Position numbers and translations under genes: made by a program. DNA of 64,000 nucleotides. Source: M3007 sp041392625 (GTDB taxonomy: Bacteria; Bacteroidota; Bacteroidia; Chitinophagales; Saprospiraceae). Where the stretch lies: the NCBI GenBank assembly GCA_041392625.1, contig JAWKLR010000006.1, positions 62,001-126,000 of the forward strand, given 5' to 3'. Under the pieces are notes generated by a model that made no database searches, was not told where the DNA came from, and saw only the letters and a list, made by a program, of their open reading frames with translations. Shown here in pieces: positions 24,959 to 34,755 of the stretch. Each line of letters starts with the position of its first letter. Within the stretch, counting starts at the first letter, position 1.

Positions 24959-25344
24959 GCTGTACCCAGACTCACCAGGAGGGTATCTGTTTTTTCTAAA
25001 AAAAGCCTGGCCTCGGTAAGCGATTGATTGATTTTATTGAGGACCTCTTTTTTATCTGTTCCGGAAAATGACCCATGGTGATCCCAACTGTGCCACAAGC
25101 CGTTTATTTCCACCAAATCCGCTTCCTGGTAAAGGCGGTTTTCCAGGATCTGATTCAGCGTATTGGCTACAGAAACGGGATTAAACACAATGCCAAACGG
25201 ATTTTGAAGGCAAGAAAATTTAGCCCGCTTGAGTCGGTCGCCGATGTTTTCTGTAAAACAAGAGCCGATCAAAATGAGCTGATTTGAGTGACTAATTTCA
25301 AAACTACCCTCGATTTTGGGCATTACTGTGCGAAAGGTTTGCAT
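24835..25344 (-). CDS. GSCFA-domain protein, N-terminal part (before frameshift)
   Basis: Begins at the ATG at 25344 and contains the family name motif in LILIGSCFTENIGDRL, then NPFGIVFNPVSVANTL and DTLLVSLGTAWAF. The frame is real up to about TFTRERLS (nt ~24880); the last ~10 residues are out-of-frame. One base missing around 24865-24885 would restore a continuous protein. A GSCFA domain is usually intact and non-essential, so either a true pseudogene or an assembly indel is possible; a second such break occurs in PBP1A. Confidence 0.78.
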   Translation of the reverse strand: MQTFRTVMPKIEGSFEISHSNQLILIGSCFTENIGDRLKRAKFSCLQNPFGIVFNPVSVANTLNQILENRLYQEADLVEINGLWHSWDHHGSFSGTDKKEVLNKINQSLTEARLFLEKTDTLLVSLGTAWAFRKQSDQAFVANCHKAPANTFTRERLSTQFIIRIWKIS

Positions 25345-25416
25345 AAAGCCTATATTTTAAAGGGCAAACTTGCTACATTTACCCCGCCTTTTACCCAAAC
25401 ACATGGAATCAGTCTC

Positions 25417-26742
25417 ATGAGTTTTCTTCAACGCCTCTTCGGAACAACCGGAGCTACAGCGGATCCGGCCATTCCTTTCGGAAGGTACTCGGATGCCTAC
25501 AAATCCCAGGAGCAAATAAATGCCTGGGATAAGGCCATTGAACTGTTCGAACAAGGGCGCCCGATGCAGGCGTACCGGTCTTTTCTTATTTATTTAAAAG
25601 ACGAACACATCGAAAACATCCGTTGGGATGATAAAGGTACGGCCATTCACTTTGAATTTCAGCAGGGATCCCGGATGATTACCGGTACTGCCAACAGTGA
25701 AAAGGTCATTGTTGAAAGCAAAATAGCCAAGGCAGAGGATCTGAACGTGGGCTTTTTGCGTCGGCTCATGGAGCATAATTTCACCCTGAAGTTTTGCCGC
25801 TTTTCACTGGCCCCGGATAATTGCCTCTGTGTGGTTTTCGACTCCTCAACCGTCGATGGATCGCCCCTGAAATTGCTGCATGCCTTCCGTGAGCTGGCCA
25901 TCAGTGCCGATAAGCAGGACGACCTGCTCCTGGATGAATTCAAGAGTTTGCAGGCTGTGCAGTCGGACCTGAACAGTGAAATACCCCAGGAGGAAAAAGA
26001 AGTAAAATACCGGTACATCGTTGATTCCATTCAGGAAGTGTATCGGGAATGGGAAGCCGGAAAACCGGACCCCAACCAATTCCCCGGCGGATATGCTTAC
26101 CTGTGGCTTTCCCTTGCTTTCCGCCTGGATTATCTGATCCGCCCGGAAGGCTTTATGATGGACGTATTGGAGCGGATACACGGCATTTATTTTGCCAAGG
26201 ACGAGCGAAATGTCCAGTTGAAACTACAAGCCATTCAGAAGGAGTACCAGAAGTTGCTCGACCGTTCGGCCGAAGATTTCTACAAAGAAATGTACCGCAC
26301 GCGGAGCACTTTTGGAATCAACCCACCGGTGACGATGGACCGGATAAAAAGCCTGATCGAAGGGGAGTTGCCCAATATGGATTGGCACCTGAACCAGAAC
26401 CACAAGGCCCTGGCTCTTGCGGTTCCAAAATACATTGTCGGCTACGCCTTGTTTCATTTTGCACCGCCCAAGCCGGTACGGGATTTATTCCATCTGTTTT
26501 TTAAGCTGACCGAAACCGGATTTTTCCGGGATTTGGGTTTTCAGGTTCCAGAGGTGGAAGCCGATGGCAGTATAGATAAACGGGCCCTGAACAAGGCTTT
26601 TAAGGCAATTGTGGCGGCCAACAAGGCGGAGTACCCCAAGTGCAAGCCCGATGCATCCAAATTGAATTACTCCGGTGAGGCGCCCTTTGCGAAGTCTTAC
26701 CTGGAAATGATAAAAGACCTGGATTTAACGAAGGCAGAATGA
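25417..26742 (+). CDS. Unknown protein with YbjN-like domain, partner of a trypsin-like protein
   Basis: 441 residues from the ATG at 25417 (MSFLQRLFG); the longer frame to 25288 runs over the divergent gene and is not used. Residues ~45-190 alternate strands and helices in a pattern like YbjN/type III secretion chaperone folds (AIHFEFQQGSRMITG...FLRRLMEHNFTLKFCRFSLAPDNCLCVVFD). The C-terminal half (~200-440) is helical and unrecognised. It has no signal peptide or membrane segment, so it is cytoplasmic. Its stop overlaps the start of the protease gene by 4 nt (ATGA), indicating coupled translation and probably a shared complex. Confidence 0.75.
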   Translation: MSFLQRLFGTTGATADPAIPFGRYSDAYKSQEQINAWDKAIELFEQGRPMQAYRSFLIYLKDEHIENIRWDDKGTAIHFEFQQGSRMITGTANSEKVIVESKIAKAEDLNVGFLRRLMEHNFTLKFCRFSLAPDNCLCVVFDSSTVDGSPLKLLHAFRELAISADKQDDLLLDEFKSLQAVQSDLNSEIPQEEKEVKYRYIVDSIQEVYREWEAGKPDPNQFPGGYAYLWLSLAFRLDYLIRPEGFMMDVLERIHGIYFAKDERNVQLKLQAIQKEYQKLLDRSAEDFYKEMYRTRSTFGINPPVTMDRIKSLIEGELPNMDWHLNQNHKALALAVPKYIVGYALFHFAPPKPVRDLFHLFFKLTETGFFRDLGFQVPEVEADGSIDKRALNKAFKAIVAANKAEYPKCKPDASKLNYSGEAPFAKSYLEMIKDLDLTKAE

Positions 26743-27824
26743 GTGATTTTATAGAACTATATCGCGATGTGATCGTTCAGATTGCTACCCCCTACAGTAC
26801 GGGGACCGGGTTTTATCTTAAATCGCAAAACCTGATTGTTACCAACCACCATGTGGTGGAGGGCAACCGCCGTGTCATCATTGAAGGTGCCCGCTTTTCC
26901 AAGCAATTGGTAAATGTGCGGTACACCGACAGGAAATACGATTTGGCCTTCCTGGAAGTGCCAGGCGGATCTGATGGCGTTCCCGGTGTGCAGCTGGCGG
27001 ATGCTGAAAAAACGCTGCGCGAGCGCGATCCGGTGACGGCAATTGGCCATCCGTTTGGCTTGAAGTTTTCTGTAAAAAGCGGGGTAATCTCCAGTACCCG
27101 TGAGGTAATGAACAGCATTCCATACCTCCACATTGATGCCGCGTTGAACCCGGGCAATAGCGGAGGCCCGCTGGTGGACAACGATGGTGATGTAGTCGGT
27201 GTCAATACCTTTATTATCCGGGATGGCGACAACATTGGTTTTTCCCTTCCTGTGCAGTTTTTATCCGAAGCCATTTCCGATTTTCACCGGGTGCATTCCG
27301 ACCATGCCAGCCGCTGCCTTGGCTGTGCCAACGTAGTAAATGAAACCCAGGTTGATGCCGGTTTTTGTTCGCATTGCGGGCACAAAGTTGAACTCCCGGG
27401 CAACCTGGAGGAGTATGTGCCGGTTGGTATTTCCCGAACGATTGAATCCATCATTGAAGGTGCCGGGTACGATGTGCCGCTTAGTCGTTGTGGTCCCAAT
27501 GCCTGGGAAGTGCGTCAGGGCAGTGCAAAAATCACGGTGACGTACCACGAAAAATCGGGCTTGATGACCGCCGATGCGGTGTTGTGCAGTTTGCCAAAAG
27601 AAAACATCAAGCCTTTGTACGAATACCTGTTGCGTGAAAACCACAAAAACGAAGGCCTTACCTTCAGCGTTCACGAACAGGACATCCTGCTTTCGCTGTT
27701 GATTTACGACCGCTACCTGAATCAGGATACTGGCCTCGCCCTGCTCAAACTCCTGTTTGAAAAAGCAGATTACTACGACAACATTCTCGTCGATCAGTAT
27801 GGGGCTTCCTGGAAGGAAGAGTAG
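26739..27824 (+). CDS. Trypsin-like serine protease fused to zinc ribbon and YbjN-like domain
   Basis: 361 residues. Residues ~10-180 are an HtrA-like trypsin fold with His38 (TNHHVVEG), Asp68 (KYDLAFLEV) and Ser141 (NPGNSGGPLV), all three catalytic residues being present. Next comes a zinc ribbon with Cys193, Cys196, Cys210 and Cys213 (CLGC...CSHC), then from ~228 a YbjN-like domain. There is no PDZ domain, signal peptide or membrane anchor, so unlike DegP it should act in the cytoplasm. It is translationally coupled to the upstream gene, which also seems to carry a YbjN-like domain. Target and trigger are unknown. Confidence 0.85.
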   Translation: MSDFIELYRDVIVQIATPYSTGTGFYLKSQNLIVTNHHVVEGNRRVIIEGARFSKQLVNVRYTDRKYDLAFLEVPGGSDGVPGVQLADAEKTLRERDPVTAIGHPFGLKFSVKSGVISSTREVMNSIPYLHIDAALNPGNSGGPLVDNDGDVVGVNTFIIRDGDNIGFSLPVQFLSEAISDFHRVHSDHASRCLGCANVVNETQVDAGFCSHCGHKVELPGNLEEYVPVGISRTIESIIEGAGYDVPLSRCGPNAWEVRQGSAKITVTYHEKSGLMTADAVLCSLPKENIKPLYEYLLRENHKNEGLTFSVHEQDILLSLLIYDRYLNQDTGLALLKLLFEKADYYDNILVDQYGASWKEE

Positions 27825-27829
27825 AGGGG

Positions 27830-29902
27830 CTATTCAGTAACTATCAGTTTATGTACTTCTGTTTTTCCGTCCAGATTGAGTAAGATTAAATACACGCCAG
27901 TCTTGGATATACCTGAGACTTGTATTTTGTATTGCAGGTCTGGGCTTGAAGAATAGGAAGCAATTGCCGTGCCCAGCGCATTGAAGATTTGCACATGCAC
28001 CAACTTGTCATATTTATTGTTCAAACTTAGAAAGAACGGTATATGTCGGTGTACGGGGTTGGGATAGATTTGGACCCTGCTTGCAGGTGTTGGAGGACTG
28101 AATTCCTTGCTAGTGCACATTTCAGTTGCTTCAAACACACCAATATCTATAGTGTCAAATACGATGCGTTGCATACTTGCCAGGTCAAGTTCAACGTCAA
28201 GGCTATCGGCCCAAAAGTTATTTCCGGCATTTATCAATGGAGAACATTTTTCAGGATAAAATGTGGTATCAGTGAACATGGGGTCCATGTCAAAAAGCAT
28301 GTTTTCACCACAGGTGGATTGGTTGTCAAAATAACAATCCGGTTTGCTCAAAAGGCAGTGGTTTACATAATAGCCATTTACATAAAACGGATTGAATGAA
28401 TTATTGTAAAAAATGCGTTTGATCTCAGTTGTATCAATAATTACACTGTTGTAAACATTAATGAAATTGTACTTGGAAATGGAATCAAAAGTCGGAAACC
28501 AGTTTTTATTAAACACATAGGTTGAATTATCGTTGAATACGCAATTGACAAAGGTAGAATTACTTTTATCGGTCTGCCCGGAGGTTAATGAATAGCCTCC
28601 TCTATTATTTGAAAAAATAGTATTGACCACACTGACATCATTGGTTGCATCCCCATTGCCGCTGGATCTGATGGAAATTGCCCCACCTCCAGGAACATAA
28701 ATACCTCGATTCCACCGGAAGCGGGAATTAGAAACCTGCACGTTTAGGGAGCCATTATCTGTGTTGTAAATAAATACGGCAGCCCCTTCTACATGCGATC
28801 GGTTACCAATAAATTCACTTTCCAATATATTGATGTTGCAAGTATTTTCATAGCCAGACCGAATAAGTAGTCCTCCTGCTTCGTTCGAAGAATAATTCTG
28901 CTCAAATCTACATTGGTCAATATCAACATCCAGAAATTTTGGGTTTAGAAAAAAACCATAATCCTGTATGGCGGCACCTCCTCCAATTGCTGAATAACAA
29001 TCCCGAAAGGTTGAATTTTTTAATTGCACGGATACGTCCATATCGGCCACTTTCAAATTAAGTCCCCCACCTTCAAATCCAATTTGGGTAGAATCCTTTT
29101 CAAACAGGCAGTTTTGAATTATCAGGGTGCCCCCAAAATTTTCCAAGGCCATTCCGCCTCCATTTTCAATATTAGATTTGCACTTGATAATTGAACACGA
29201 ATCGAAGACAATTGAATTATTTGGGAGCGTATGCCCATCAATAAAAACACCTCCTCCATTGTATTGCGCGGTACTATTTTGAAATACTGAATTTCTGAAT
29301 TGAGTCACTGGCAATTTTCCATTGAATCCGGTAATTGCACAACAAGCTCCCCTTGCAGCGTAGTTTTCGAGAAAAGTACAATTTGAAATAGTTGCGTATG
29401 AAGAATCAGGTTGATTGGATGTATGTATCCAAATGCCACCACCCCGATTATTGGTGCCATTCCCATTTGCAAATCCATTTTTAATAATGAATCCATCCAA
29501 AAGTGCGCCTTGGTTCCCATCTTTAATTACAACTACATGATAGGAGTTGTCTGAAGCAGAATTGAGGTCACCAATATTTCCATCAAGGATTGTTTCTCCA
29601 AGTGTAAAATCTCTTTGAGAGGGGTTCGTTTCTACGCCTGTAAATCCCCCAAACACGCGTACCTGTGAAGGGATTTCAAACGAGTTATTTCGCTCCTGAG
29701 TTGTGGTAGGCTTATACACACCGTTTGCTACCCAAATCTCATCCTCGGGAAGCGCTACTAAGATTGCAGATTGCAAATCCTGAAACGCATTGTCCCAAGA
29801 CGAACCGTTACCTAAGCCCGATGCATTGGCCTTTACAAAATGAGTATTTTGGGAAACAAGGAGTGTCGGGTAAAACAATAAAAGATAGAGGATGCCTTTC
29901 AT
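27830..29902 (-). CDS. Secreted parallel beta-helix protein with T9SS C-terminal sorting domain
   Basis: 690 residues. A signal peptide (MKGILYLLLFYPTLLVSQ) leads into a beta-helix region of repeated N/G-rich rungs (FENNxA..., GGGI/GGGVFI, NSTFxDC) from ~30 to ~560, like pectate-lyase-type or choice-of-anchor proteins. The last ~80 residues (VQIYPNPV...GVYLILLNLDGKTEVHKLIV) form a type A sorting domain that directs export through the type IX secretion system and usually cell-surface attachment. The function is probably adhesion or polysaccharide binding; no catalytic residues can be named. It converges with the protease gene with a 5-nt gap. Confidence 0.88.
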   Translation of the reverse strand: MKGILYLLLFYPTLLVSQNTHFVKANASGLGNGSSWDNAFQDLQSAILVALPEDEIWVANGVYKPTTTQERNNSFEIPSQVRVFGGFTGVETNPSQRDFTLGETILDGNIGDLNSASDNSYHVVVIKDGNQGALLDGFIIKNGFANGNGTNNRGGGIWIHTSNQPDSSYATISNCTFLENYAARGACCAITGFNGKLPVTQFRNSVFQNSTAQYNGGGVFIDGHTLPNNSIVFDSCSIIKCKSNIENGGGMALENFGGTLIIQNCLFEKDSTQIGFEGGGLNLKVADMDVSVQLKNSTFRDCYSAIGGGAAIQDYGFFLNPKFLDVDIDQCRFEQNYSSNEAGGLLIRSGYENTCNINILESEFIGNRSHVEGAAVFIYNTDNGSLNVQVSNSRFRWNRGIYVPGGGAISIRSSGNGDATNDVSVVNTIFSNNRGGYSLTSGQTDKSNSTFVNCVFNDNSTYVFNKNWFPTFDSISKYNFINVYNSVIIDTTEIKRIFYNNSFNPFYVNGYYVNHCLLSKPDCYFDNQSTCGENMLFDMDPMFTDTTFYPEKCSPLINAGNNFWADSLDVELDLASMQRIVFDTIDIGVFEATEMCTSKEFSPPTPASRVQIYPNPVHRHIPFFLSLNNKYDKLVHVQIFNALGTAIASYSSSPDLQYKIQVSGISKTGVYLILLNLDGKTEVHKLIVTE

Positions 29903-30057
29903 GACTGGTTTTTTAGCGTATTAATTTTAAAATGGAGATCATGTGACTGTCCAATACGCTGTAATCTATGTAGTCAGACACAAATATGAATAAGAAAAGG
30001 ATAAAAGATTAATGCCGAGCGTGGAATTGTATTTCGGTAGAATCCAACAATTCTTCC

Positions 30058-30065
30058 TATTTTTG
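30058..30065 (+). promoter_or_regulatory. Putative -7 box upstream of trhO
   Basis: TATTTTTG matches TAnnTTTG, 44 nt before the ATG at 30109. No good -33 element is seen. Confidence 0.4.
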
Positions 30066-30108
30066 CACTGCTCATCCGCATTGCAAACGGACTCTGAAGC
30101 AACAAATT

Positions 30109-31212
30109 ATGAAGAAATACTTACACAACCGTGTCAACAGGCAGGAGCTAAAGCGCCGCCTGCAGGAGGACCATGAGTCTCGTACCACCATTTCCTTTTA
30201 CAAGTACGTTCAACTTGAAAACCCTCAGGCATTCAGAGATCAACTCTTTGAAGCGTTTGAAGCCCTGGGCGTATTTGGCCGCATCTATGTGGCAGCAGAA
30301 GGAATCAATGCGCAAATTTCGGTTCCCAGTCAAAACCTGGAAGCGCTGAAAGAAACCATTTACGGAATCCCTTTTCTCAATGGCATTCGTTTGAATATTG
30401 CCATTGAAGACGATGGAAAATCCTTTTTTGCCCTGATCATCAAGGTCCGAAGCAAGATTGTAGCCGACGGGATCGATGATCCGGAATTCGACTCATCCAA
30501 TTACGGTACCCACCTCAAGGCCGAGGAGTTTAATGCTCTCACCGATGATCCGGATACCATTTTGGTGGATATGCGCAACCACTACGAAAGCGAAGTTGGC
30601 CATTTTGAAAATGCCATCACACCCGAGGTTACTACCTTCCGGGAGGAGCTTCCCTATGTAGCCGAACTGCTCAGGGAGCACAAAGACAAAAACATTGTGA
30701 TGTACTGCACCGGCGGTATTCGTTGTGAAAAAGCCAGTGCCTACATGAAATACCGGGGCTTCCCAAATGTCTTTCAACTCGAAGGCGGGATCATCGAATA
30801 CGCCCGACAGGTGGAAAACAAGGGCCTGAAAAACAAATTCCTCGGCAAAAACTTTGTTTTCGATGAGCGCCTCGGCGAGCGCATCAGTCATGAAGTGATC
30901 GCACAGTGCCACCAGTGTGGTGCCCCTTGCGATGCACACACCAATTGCGCCAACGAATACTGCCACATCCTGTTTATTCAGTGCGATGCTTGTCGGGAAA
31001 AATACCAGGCGTGCTGTTCCGAAAAATGCAGTGACTTCATGCAGTTTAGCGCAGAAGAACGGAAAGAGCGCGCCAAGTCTATGCAGTTCAACGGCAGCAC
31101 CTTTGGGAAAGGCATTTATCGGGCCTTCCAGGCCGGGAAAGGTTCCATCCTTTTGGGCGATTGGGGCGATCCAAAGCAAGTGCTTGAAAAGCCGATCGAA
31201 GCAGAAGGATAG
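30109..31212 (+). CDS. trhO: tRNA uridine(34) hydroxylase, rhodanese family
   Basis: 367 residues, YceA/TrhO family. In the family these enzymes use O2 to make 5-hydroxyuridine at the wobble position of certain tRNAs. An N-terminal acylphosphatase-like domain (~25-120, with GRIYVAAEGINAQIS) is followed by a rhodanese domain (~135-240) whose active-site Cys is in MYCTGGIRCEKASAYM. A C-terminal Cys-rich zinc-binding tail follows (CHQCGAPC...CDACREKY...CCSEKC). It is the usual family length. The next gene starts 118 nt downstream on the same strand. Confidence 0.92.
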   Translation: MKKYLHNRVNRQELKRRLQEDHESRTTISFYKYVQLENPQAFRDQLFEAFEALGVFGRIYVAAEGINAQISVPSQNLEALKETIYGIPFLNGIRLNIAIEDDGKSFFALIIKVRSKIVADGIDDPEFDSSNYGTHLKAEEFNALTDDPDTILVDMRNHYESEVGHFENAITPEVTTFREELPYVAELLREHKDKNIVMYCTGGIRCEKASAYMKYRGFPNVFQLEGGIIEYARQVENKGLKNKFLGKNFVFDERLGERISHEVIAQCHQCGAPCDAHTNCANEYCHILFIQCDACREKYQACCSEKCSDFMQFSAEERKERAKSMQFNGSTFGKGIYRAFQAGKGSILLGDWGDPKQVLEKPIEAEG

Positions 31213-31330
31213 GTCTGGTTTGGTGGTTTAATGCCTGTTTGGGATTTTGAGTTTATACATCTTATTGGTGGTGAATTGAGATTCGACATCTTTATGTATT
31301 TTCGCCTTTGCACTCAAACTCTATGAGATT

Positions 31331-33352
31331 ATGGCTAAAGCACCAAAAAAATCCGGGAAAAAAGCAAGTTCAAAAAAAGCAGAAGCGCCGCAGGGGGCAT
31401 CCGTTCAATCGGCCCACCATGCACCGCCTTTTTTGCTAAACCTGAAATTGCAAAGTATCCTGCTTTTTGTCTTTGCCTTTTTGCTGTATGCCAATACACT
31501 CAACCACGAGTTTGTATTGGATGATGCCATAGTTATCTCAGACAACATGTACACCCAGGAAGGGGTGCAGGGAATTCCCGGGATTCTGAGCAAGGATACC
31601 TTTTACGGGTTTTTCAAAGAAGAGGGAAAAGACGTCTTGGTTTCAGGAGGACGTTACCGTCCGTTAACCCTGGTTTTGTTCGCAACGGTGTATCAAATTG
31701 CCGGACCGAGCACCTTTGCATTCCACTTGCTAACGGTCTTGTTGTATGCACTTACCTGTCTGGTTTTGTACCGGACGCTGCATACCCTGTTCAAGCCCCG
31801 ATTGGGTGATGAGCAAGCCGCCCTGTTATCCTGGATTGCCGCCCTGATTTTTACAGCCCACCCGGTACACACCGAGGTAGTTGCAAACATCAAAGGCTGC
31901 GATGAAATTGTAACCTTGCTGGGCAGCCTTTCCACCCTGTGGCTGGTGTTGAAAGCCATTGATACCAAGGAAATGAAATGGGCCTGGATCAGTGGACTGG
32001 TCTTTTTCCTGGCTTGTATGTCAAAAGAAAATGCCGCTACATTTGTTGTCGTTGCACCCCTGGCAGTTTGGTTTTTCCGCCCGGATGCACTGGAGGGTTC
32101 TACCAAGGGGCTTACCCGATATGCCATGCCTTTGTGGGTCGGTTTTCTGGTCTTTTTCATAATTCGTGGCACCATTTTGAACTGGAAGTTCGGCGATGCT
32201 CCAATGGAGTTTATGAACAACCCATTTCTCAAGATTGAAAACGGAATGTGGGTGGCTGCATCTTTTGCAGAAAAGTTTGCCACGGTGTTGTGGACTTTGA
32301 TGAAATACATTCAGCTCTTGCTGGTTCCGCATCCACTCACGCACGATTACTATCCGCGCTACATCCCTTTGATGAATTTTGGGAACGGAGTTGTCCTGCT
32401 TAGTCTGGCTGTGCACCTGGGGCTTGCCTGGTATGCAATTAAAGGCATAACCAAACGGGACCCGGTTCGCTTTGGAATTTTATACTACCTGCTCACCCTC
32501 AGCATTGTTTCCAACCTGGTATTTCCCATTGGCACCCTGATGGGAGAGCGATTCCTGTTTATGCCTTCGGTGGGCTTTGCCATTGTGTTTGCCGCTTTGG
32601 TTCTTCGATTCATAAAAAACACCCAGACGGCTTTGGTCCTTACAGGGGTTGTTGCCGGACTTTTTGCCTTTAAAACCGTACTTCGAAATCCAGTTTGGCA
32701 CGACAACGAAACCTTGTTTTTTGCAGATGCTGCTACGTCAAGCAACAGCGCAAAACTGCAAAATGCCTGTGGTGGAATCCGGTTTGATCAGGCTAAAAAA
32801 GCGCCACAAGGAGCGGAGCGGAATCGCTTGTTTGAAGAAGCATTTAAATACGCCGATCAGGCGCTGGATATATACCCAACCTACAAAGATGCCCTGCTTA
32901 CCCGGGGTGGATCCAACCTCTATCTGGGTCGGTACGATGAAGCCGTTGCCGATTACCGGGAAGCCAGGCGAATTGCAGCCAAGGACCCGAAAATGGTCCA
33001 ATATTTGGCAATAGCCCTGCGTGAATCCGGCCAGTATTATGGAGAGAAAAAGCAGGACATGGCCACGGCAATGAAGTTGCTCAATGAATCCTGGTCGCTC
33101 AACGATCAGGATGCTGGAACTGCACGCTTGATGGGTGTTGCCAATGGAATGCAACAGAAATCTGCAGAAGCACTCAAGTGGTTTCAGAAAGCAGCAGAAC
33201 TGGCTCCGGAAGAGGCATCCATCCATTTTGATTTAGGAACCACCTATTACTTTATGGGCGATGCTGTAAACGGGAAAAAGTCTTACGACCGGGCCATTGA
33301 ACTGGACTCAAGTTACGCAGAACGCGCCCGGGCCATGCTGGCTCCAAGGTAG
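31331..33352 (+). CDS. TMTC-like integral membrane glycosyltransferase with C-terminal TPRs
   Basis: 673 residues. A basic N-terminal tail (lysine/alanine-rich, ~35 residues) precedes about ten membrane helices of a GT-C/PMT-like domain. The first luminal loop has the acidic LDDAIVISDN motif, which resembles the DD/DE motif of O-mannosyltransferases. From about residue 480 to the end there are TPR repeats (YADQALDIYPTYKDALLTRGG..., SIHFDLGTTYYFMGD). This is the arrangement of eukaryotic TMTC proteins and their bacterial relatives. It probably glycosylates proteins on the periplasmic side using a lipid-linked sugar; the substrate is not known. Confidence 0.82.
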   Translation: MAKAPKKSGKKASSKKAEAPQGASVQSAHHAPPFLLNLKLQSILLFVFAFLLYANTLNHEFVLDDAIVISDNMYTQEGVQGIPGILSKDTFYGFFKEEGKDVLVSGGRYRPLTLVLFATVYQIAGPSTFAFHLLTVLLYALTCLVLYRTLHTLFKPRLGDEQAALLSWIAALIFTAHPVHTEVVANIKGCDEIVTLLGSLSTLWLVLKAIDTKEMKWAWISGLVFFLACMSKENAATFVVVAPLAVWFFRPDALEGSTKGLTRYAMPLWVGFLVFFIIRGTILNWKFGDAPMEFMNNPFLKIENGMWVAASFAEKFATVLWTLMKYIQLLLVPHPLTHDYYPRYIPLMNFGNGVVLLSLAVHLGLAWYAIKGITKRDPVRFGILYYLLTLSIVSNLVFPIGTLMGERFLFMPSVGFAIVFAALVLRFIKNTQTALVLTGVVAGLFAFKTVLRNPVWHDNETLFFADAATSSNSAKLQNACGGIRFDQAKKAPQGAERNRLFEEAFKYADQALDIYPTYKDALLTRGGSNLYLGRYDEAVADYREARRIAAKDPKMVQYLAIALRESGQYYGEKKQDMATAMKLLNESWSLNDQDAGTARLMGVANGMQQKSAEALKWFQKAAELAPEEASIHFDLGTTYYFMGDAVNGKKSYDRAIELDSSYAERARAMLAPR

Positions 33353-33359
33353 CAGCTTG

Positions 33360-34691
33360 CTACTTGCCTGCGCGACCTTCTTCCAGGAAGTTTCTTACCG
33401 CACTGAAACTAACCGTTTGGTTCAGAAAATGCGCCTGTGCGGCCTGTGATTCTGCATCGGTAGCCTTAAGGTGATTCAGGATGTTGGTCAGGTGCATCTT
33501 CATATGTCCCTGCTGGATTCCGGTTGTAACCAGGGAACGAACCGCAGCAAAGTTTTGTGCCAGGCCCACGCTGGCCACAATGCTCATCAGTTCTTTCACG
33601 GAGGGTTTACCCAGGATTTCCAAGGCCATTTTAGCCAGCGGGTGCAGGGCGGTGAGCCCGCCTACCGTACCGAGGGCAAGCGGTAGCGTTAATTCAAATC
33701 GAAAAATGCCATTTTCTACCCAGGCACGGCTCAGGCTGCGGTACTGTCCGCTGCGGGAGGCATAGGTATGTCCACAGGATTCTACAGCGCGGAAGTCGTT
33801 GCCGGTGGCGATCACCACAGCGTCGATTCCATTGAAAATCCCCTTGTTGTGGGTTGTGGCCCGGTATGGGTCGATTTCAGCAATGCGGACTGCCGTACAA
33901 AAGCGGTCTACGGCTGCATGGCCGGGCATACCGTCGGTCCGGGCCAGGTCTTCCAATTCCGCTTCCGGGCATTCCACCCAGGCACGTACCAGGCATTCCG
34001 GGGTGTAATTGGAGAGAATGCACATGACCACTTCAACGTCACGGTCGGAGTCGTTCAGATCGGCTTGGGTTTCCAGGAATTGCTCGAGGTGGTCGCCAAA
34101 GTTTTCCAGCACGGAGTTGATAAAATTGGCTCCCATGCTCTCACAGGTTTGAAAGCGGGCCCGAATCTGGTAGTATTCCGGTTCCAGGTCGGTAAAGTTG
34201 ATGAGTTCCATATCCAGGATGCCGCCACCACGGGCACGCATGTTTATGGTCAACTCCTCACTGGATTCGATGAGGTATTTTTGGATTGCCGGGAACAATT
34301 CCTGCAAGCGGAGCGGGTCGCCTCCCCAACGAAAGTGGACCTGGCCAACTTTGATGGTGTCAACAATTTCTGTGTGAAAACCACCCCGCGGGAGCCAGAA
34401 TTTGGCTGCACTGGCGGCCGCTGCCACTACACTGCTCTCTTCGATGACCATGGGAACGGCATAGGTTTTGCCGTCGATCAAAAAGTTTGGAGCCAGGCCG
34501 AAAGGCAAGGGGAAGTTGGCCAAGGCATTTTCGGTAAACCCGTCCAGCACTTTTTGTTGTTGCTGGTCCTGGTATTTCCAGGAGTCCAGTGCTTGTACTG
34601 CCTCTTGTGGGTTGGGGCAAAAGTTTTCGGCGAGCCAGGCTATTTTCTCCTGTTTGCTGAGTTTCGAGAAGCCGGATATTGTTTTCGGCAT
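33360..34691 (-). CDS. mvaA: Hydroxymethylglutaryl-CoA reductase, class II
   Basis: 443 residues. Interconverts HMG-CoA and mevalonate. Class II features are an opening like ISGFSKLSKQEKIAWL, the ENALANFPLPFGLAPNFLIDG segment, the catalytic Glu region PMVIEESSVVAAAASAAKFW, and the late Lys/Asp regions (THNKGIFNGIDAVVIATGND). The family is often called degradative, but in bacteria with a mevalonate route it runs in the synthetic direction. It follows fni by 64 nt on the same strand, so the pair makes sense as a mevalonate/isoprenoid unit. The remaining pathway genes are not in the window. Confidence 0.93.
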   Translation of the reverse strand: MPKTISGFSKLSKQEKIAWLAENFCPNPQEAVQALDSWKYQDQQQQKVLDGFTENALANFPLPFGLAPNFLIDGKTYAVPMVIEESSVVAAAASAAKFWLPRGGFHTEIVDTIKVGQVHFRWGGDPLRLQELFPAIQKYLIESSEELTINMRARGGGILDMELINFTDLEPEYYQIRARFQTCESMGANFINSVLENFGDHLEQFLETQADLNDSDRDVEVVMCILSNYTPECLVRAWVECPEAELEDLARTDGMPGHAAVDRFCTAVRIAEIDPYRATTHNKGIFNGIDAVVIATGNDFRAVESCGHTYASRSGQYRSLSRAWVENGIFRFELTLPLALGTVGGLTALHPLAKMALEILGKPSVKELMSIVASVGLAQNFAAVRSLVTTGIQQGHMKMHLTNILNHLKATDAESQAAQAHFLNQTVSFSAVRNFLEEGRAGK

Positions 34692-34755
34692 TAGCGTAAA
34701 GTTGGTGGTGAGCAGGTACGTTCGTTTTGTTGTGCAGGTGGCTGGGGCCTCCGTT

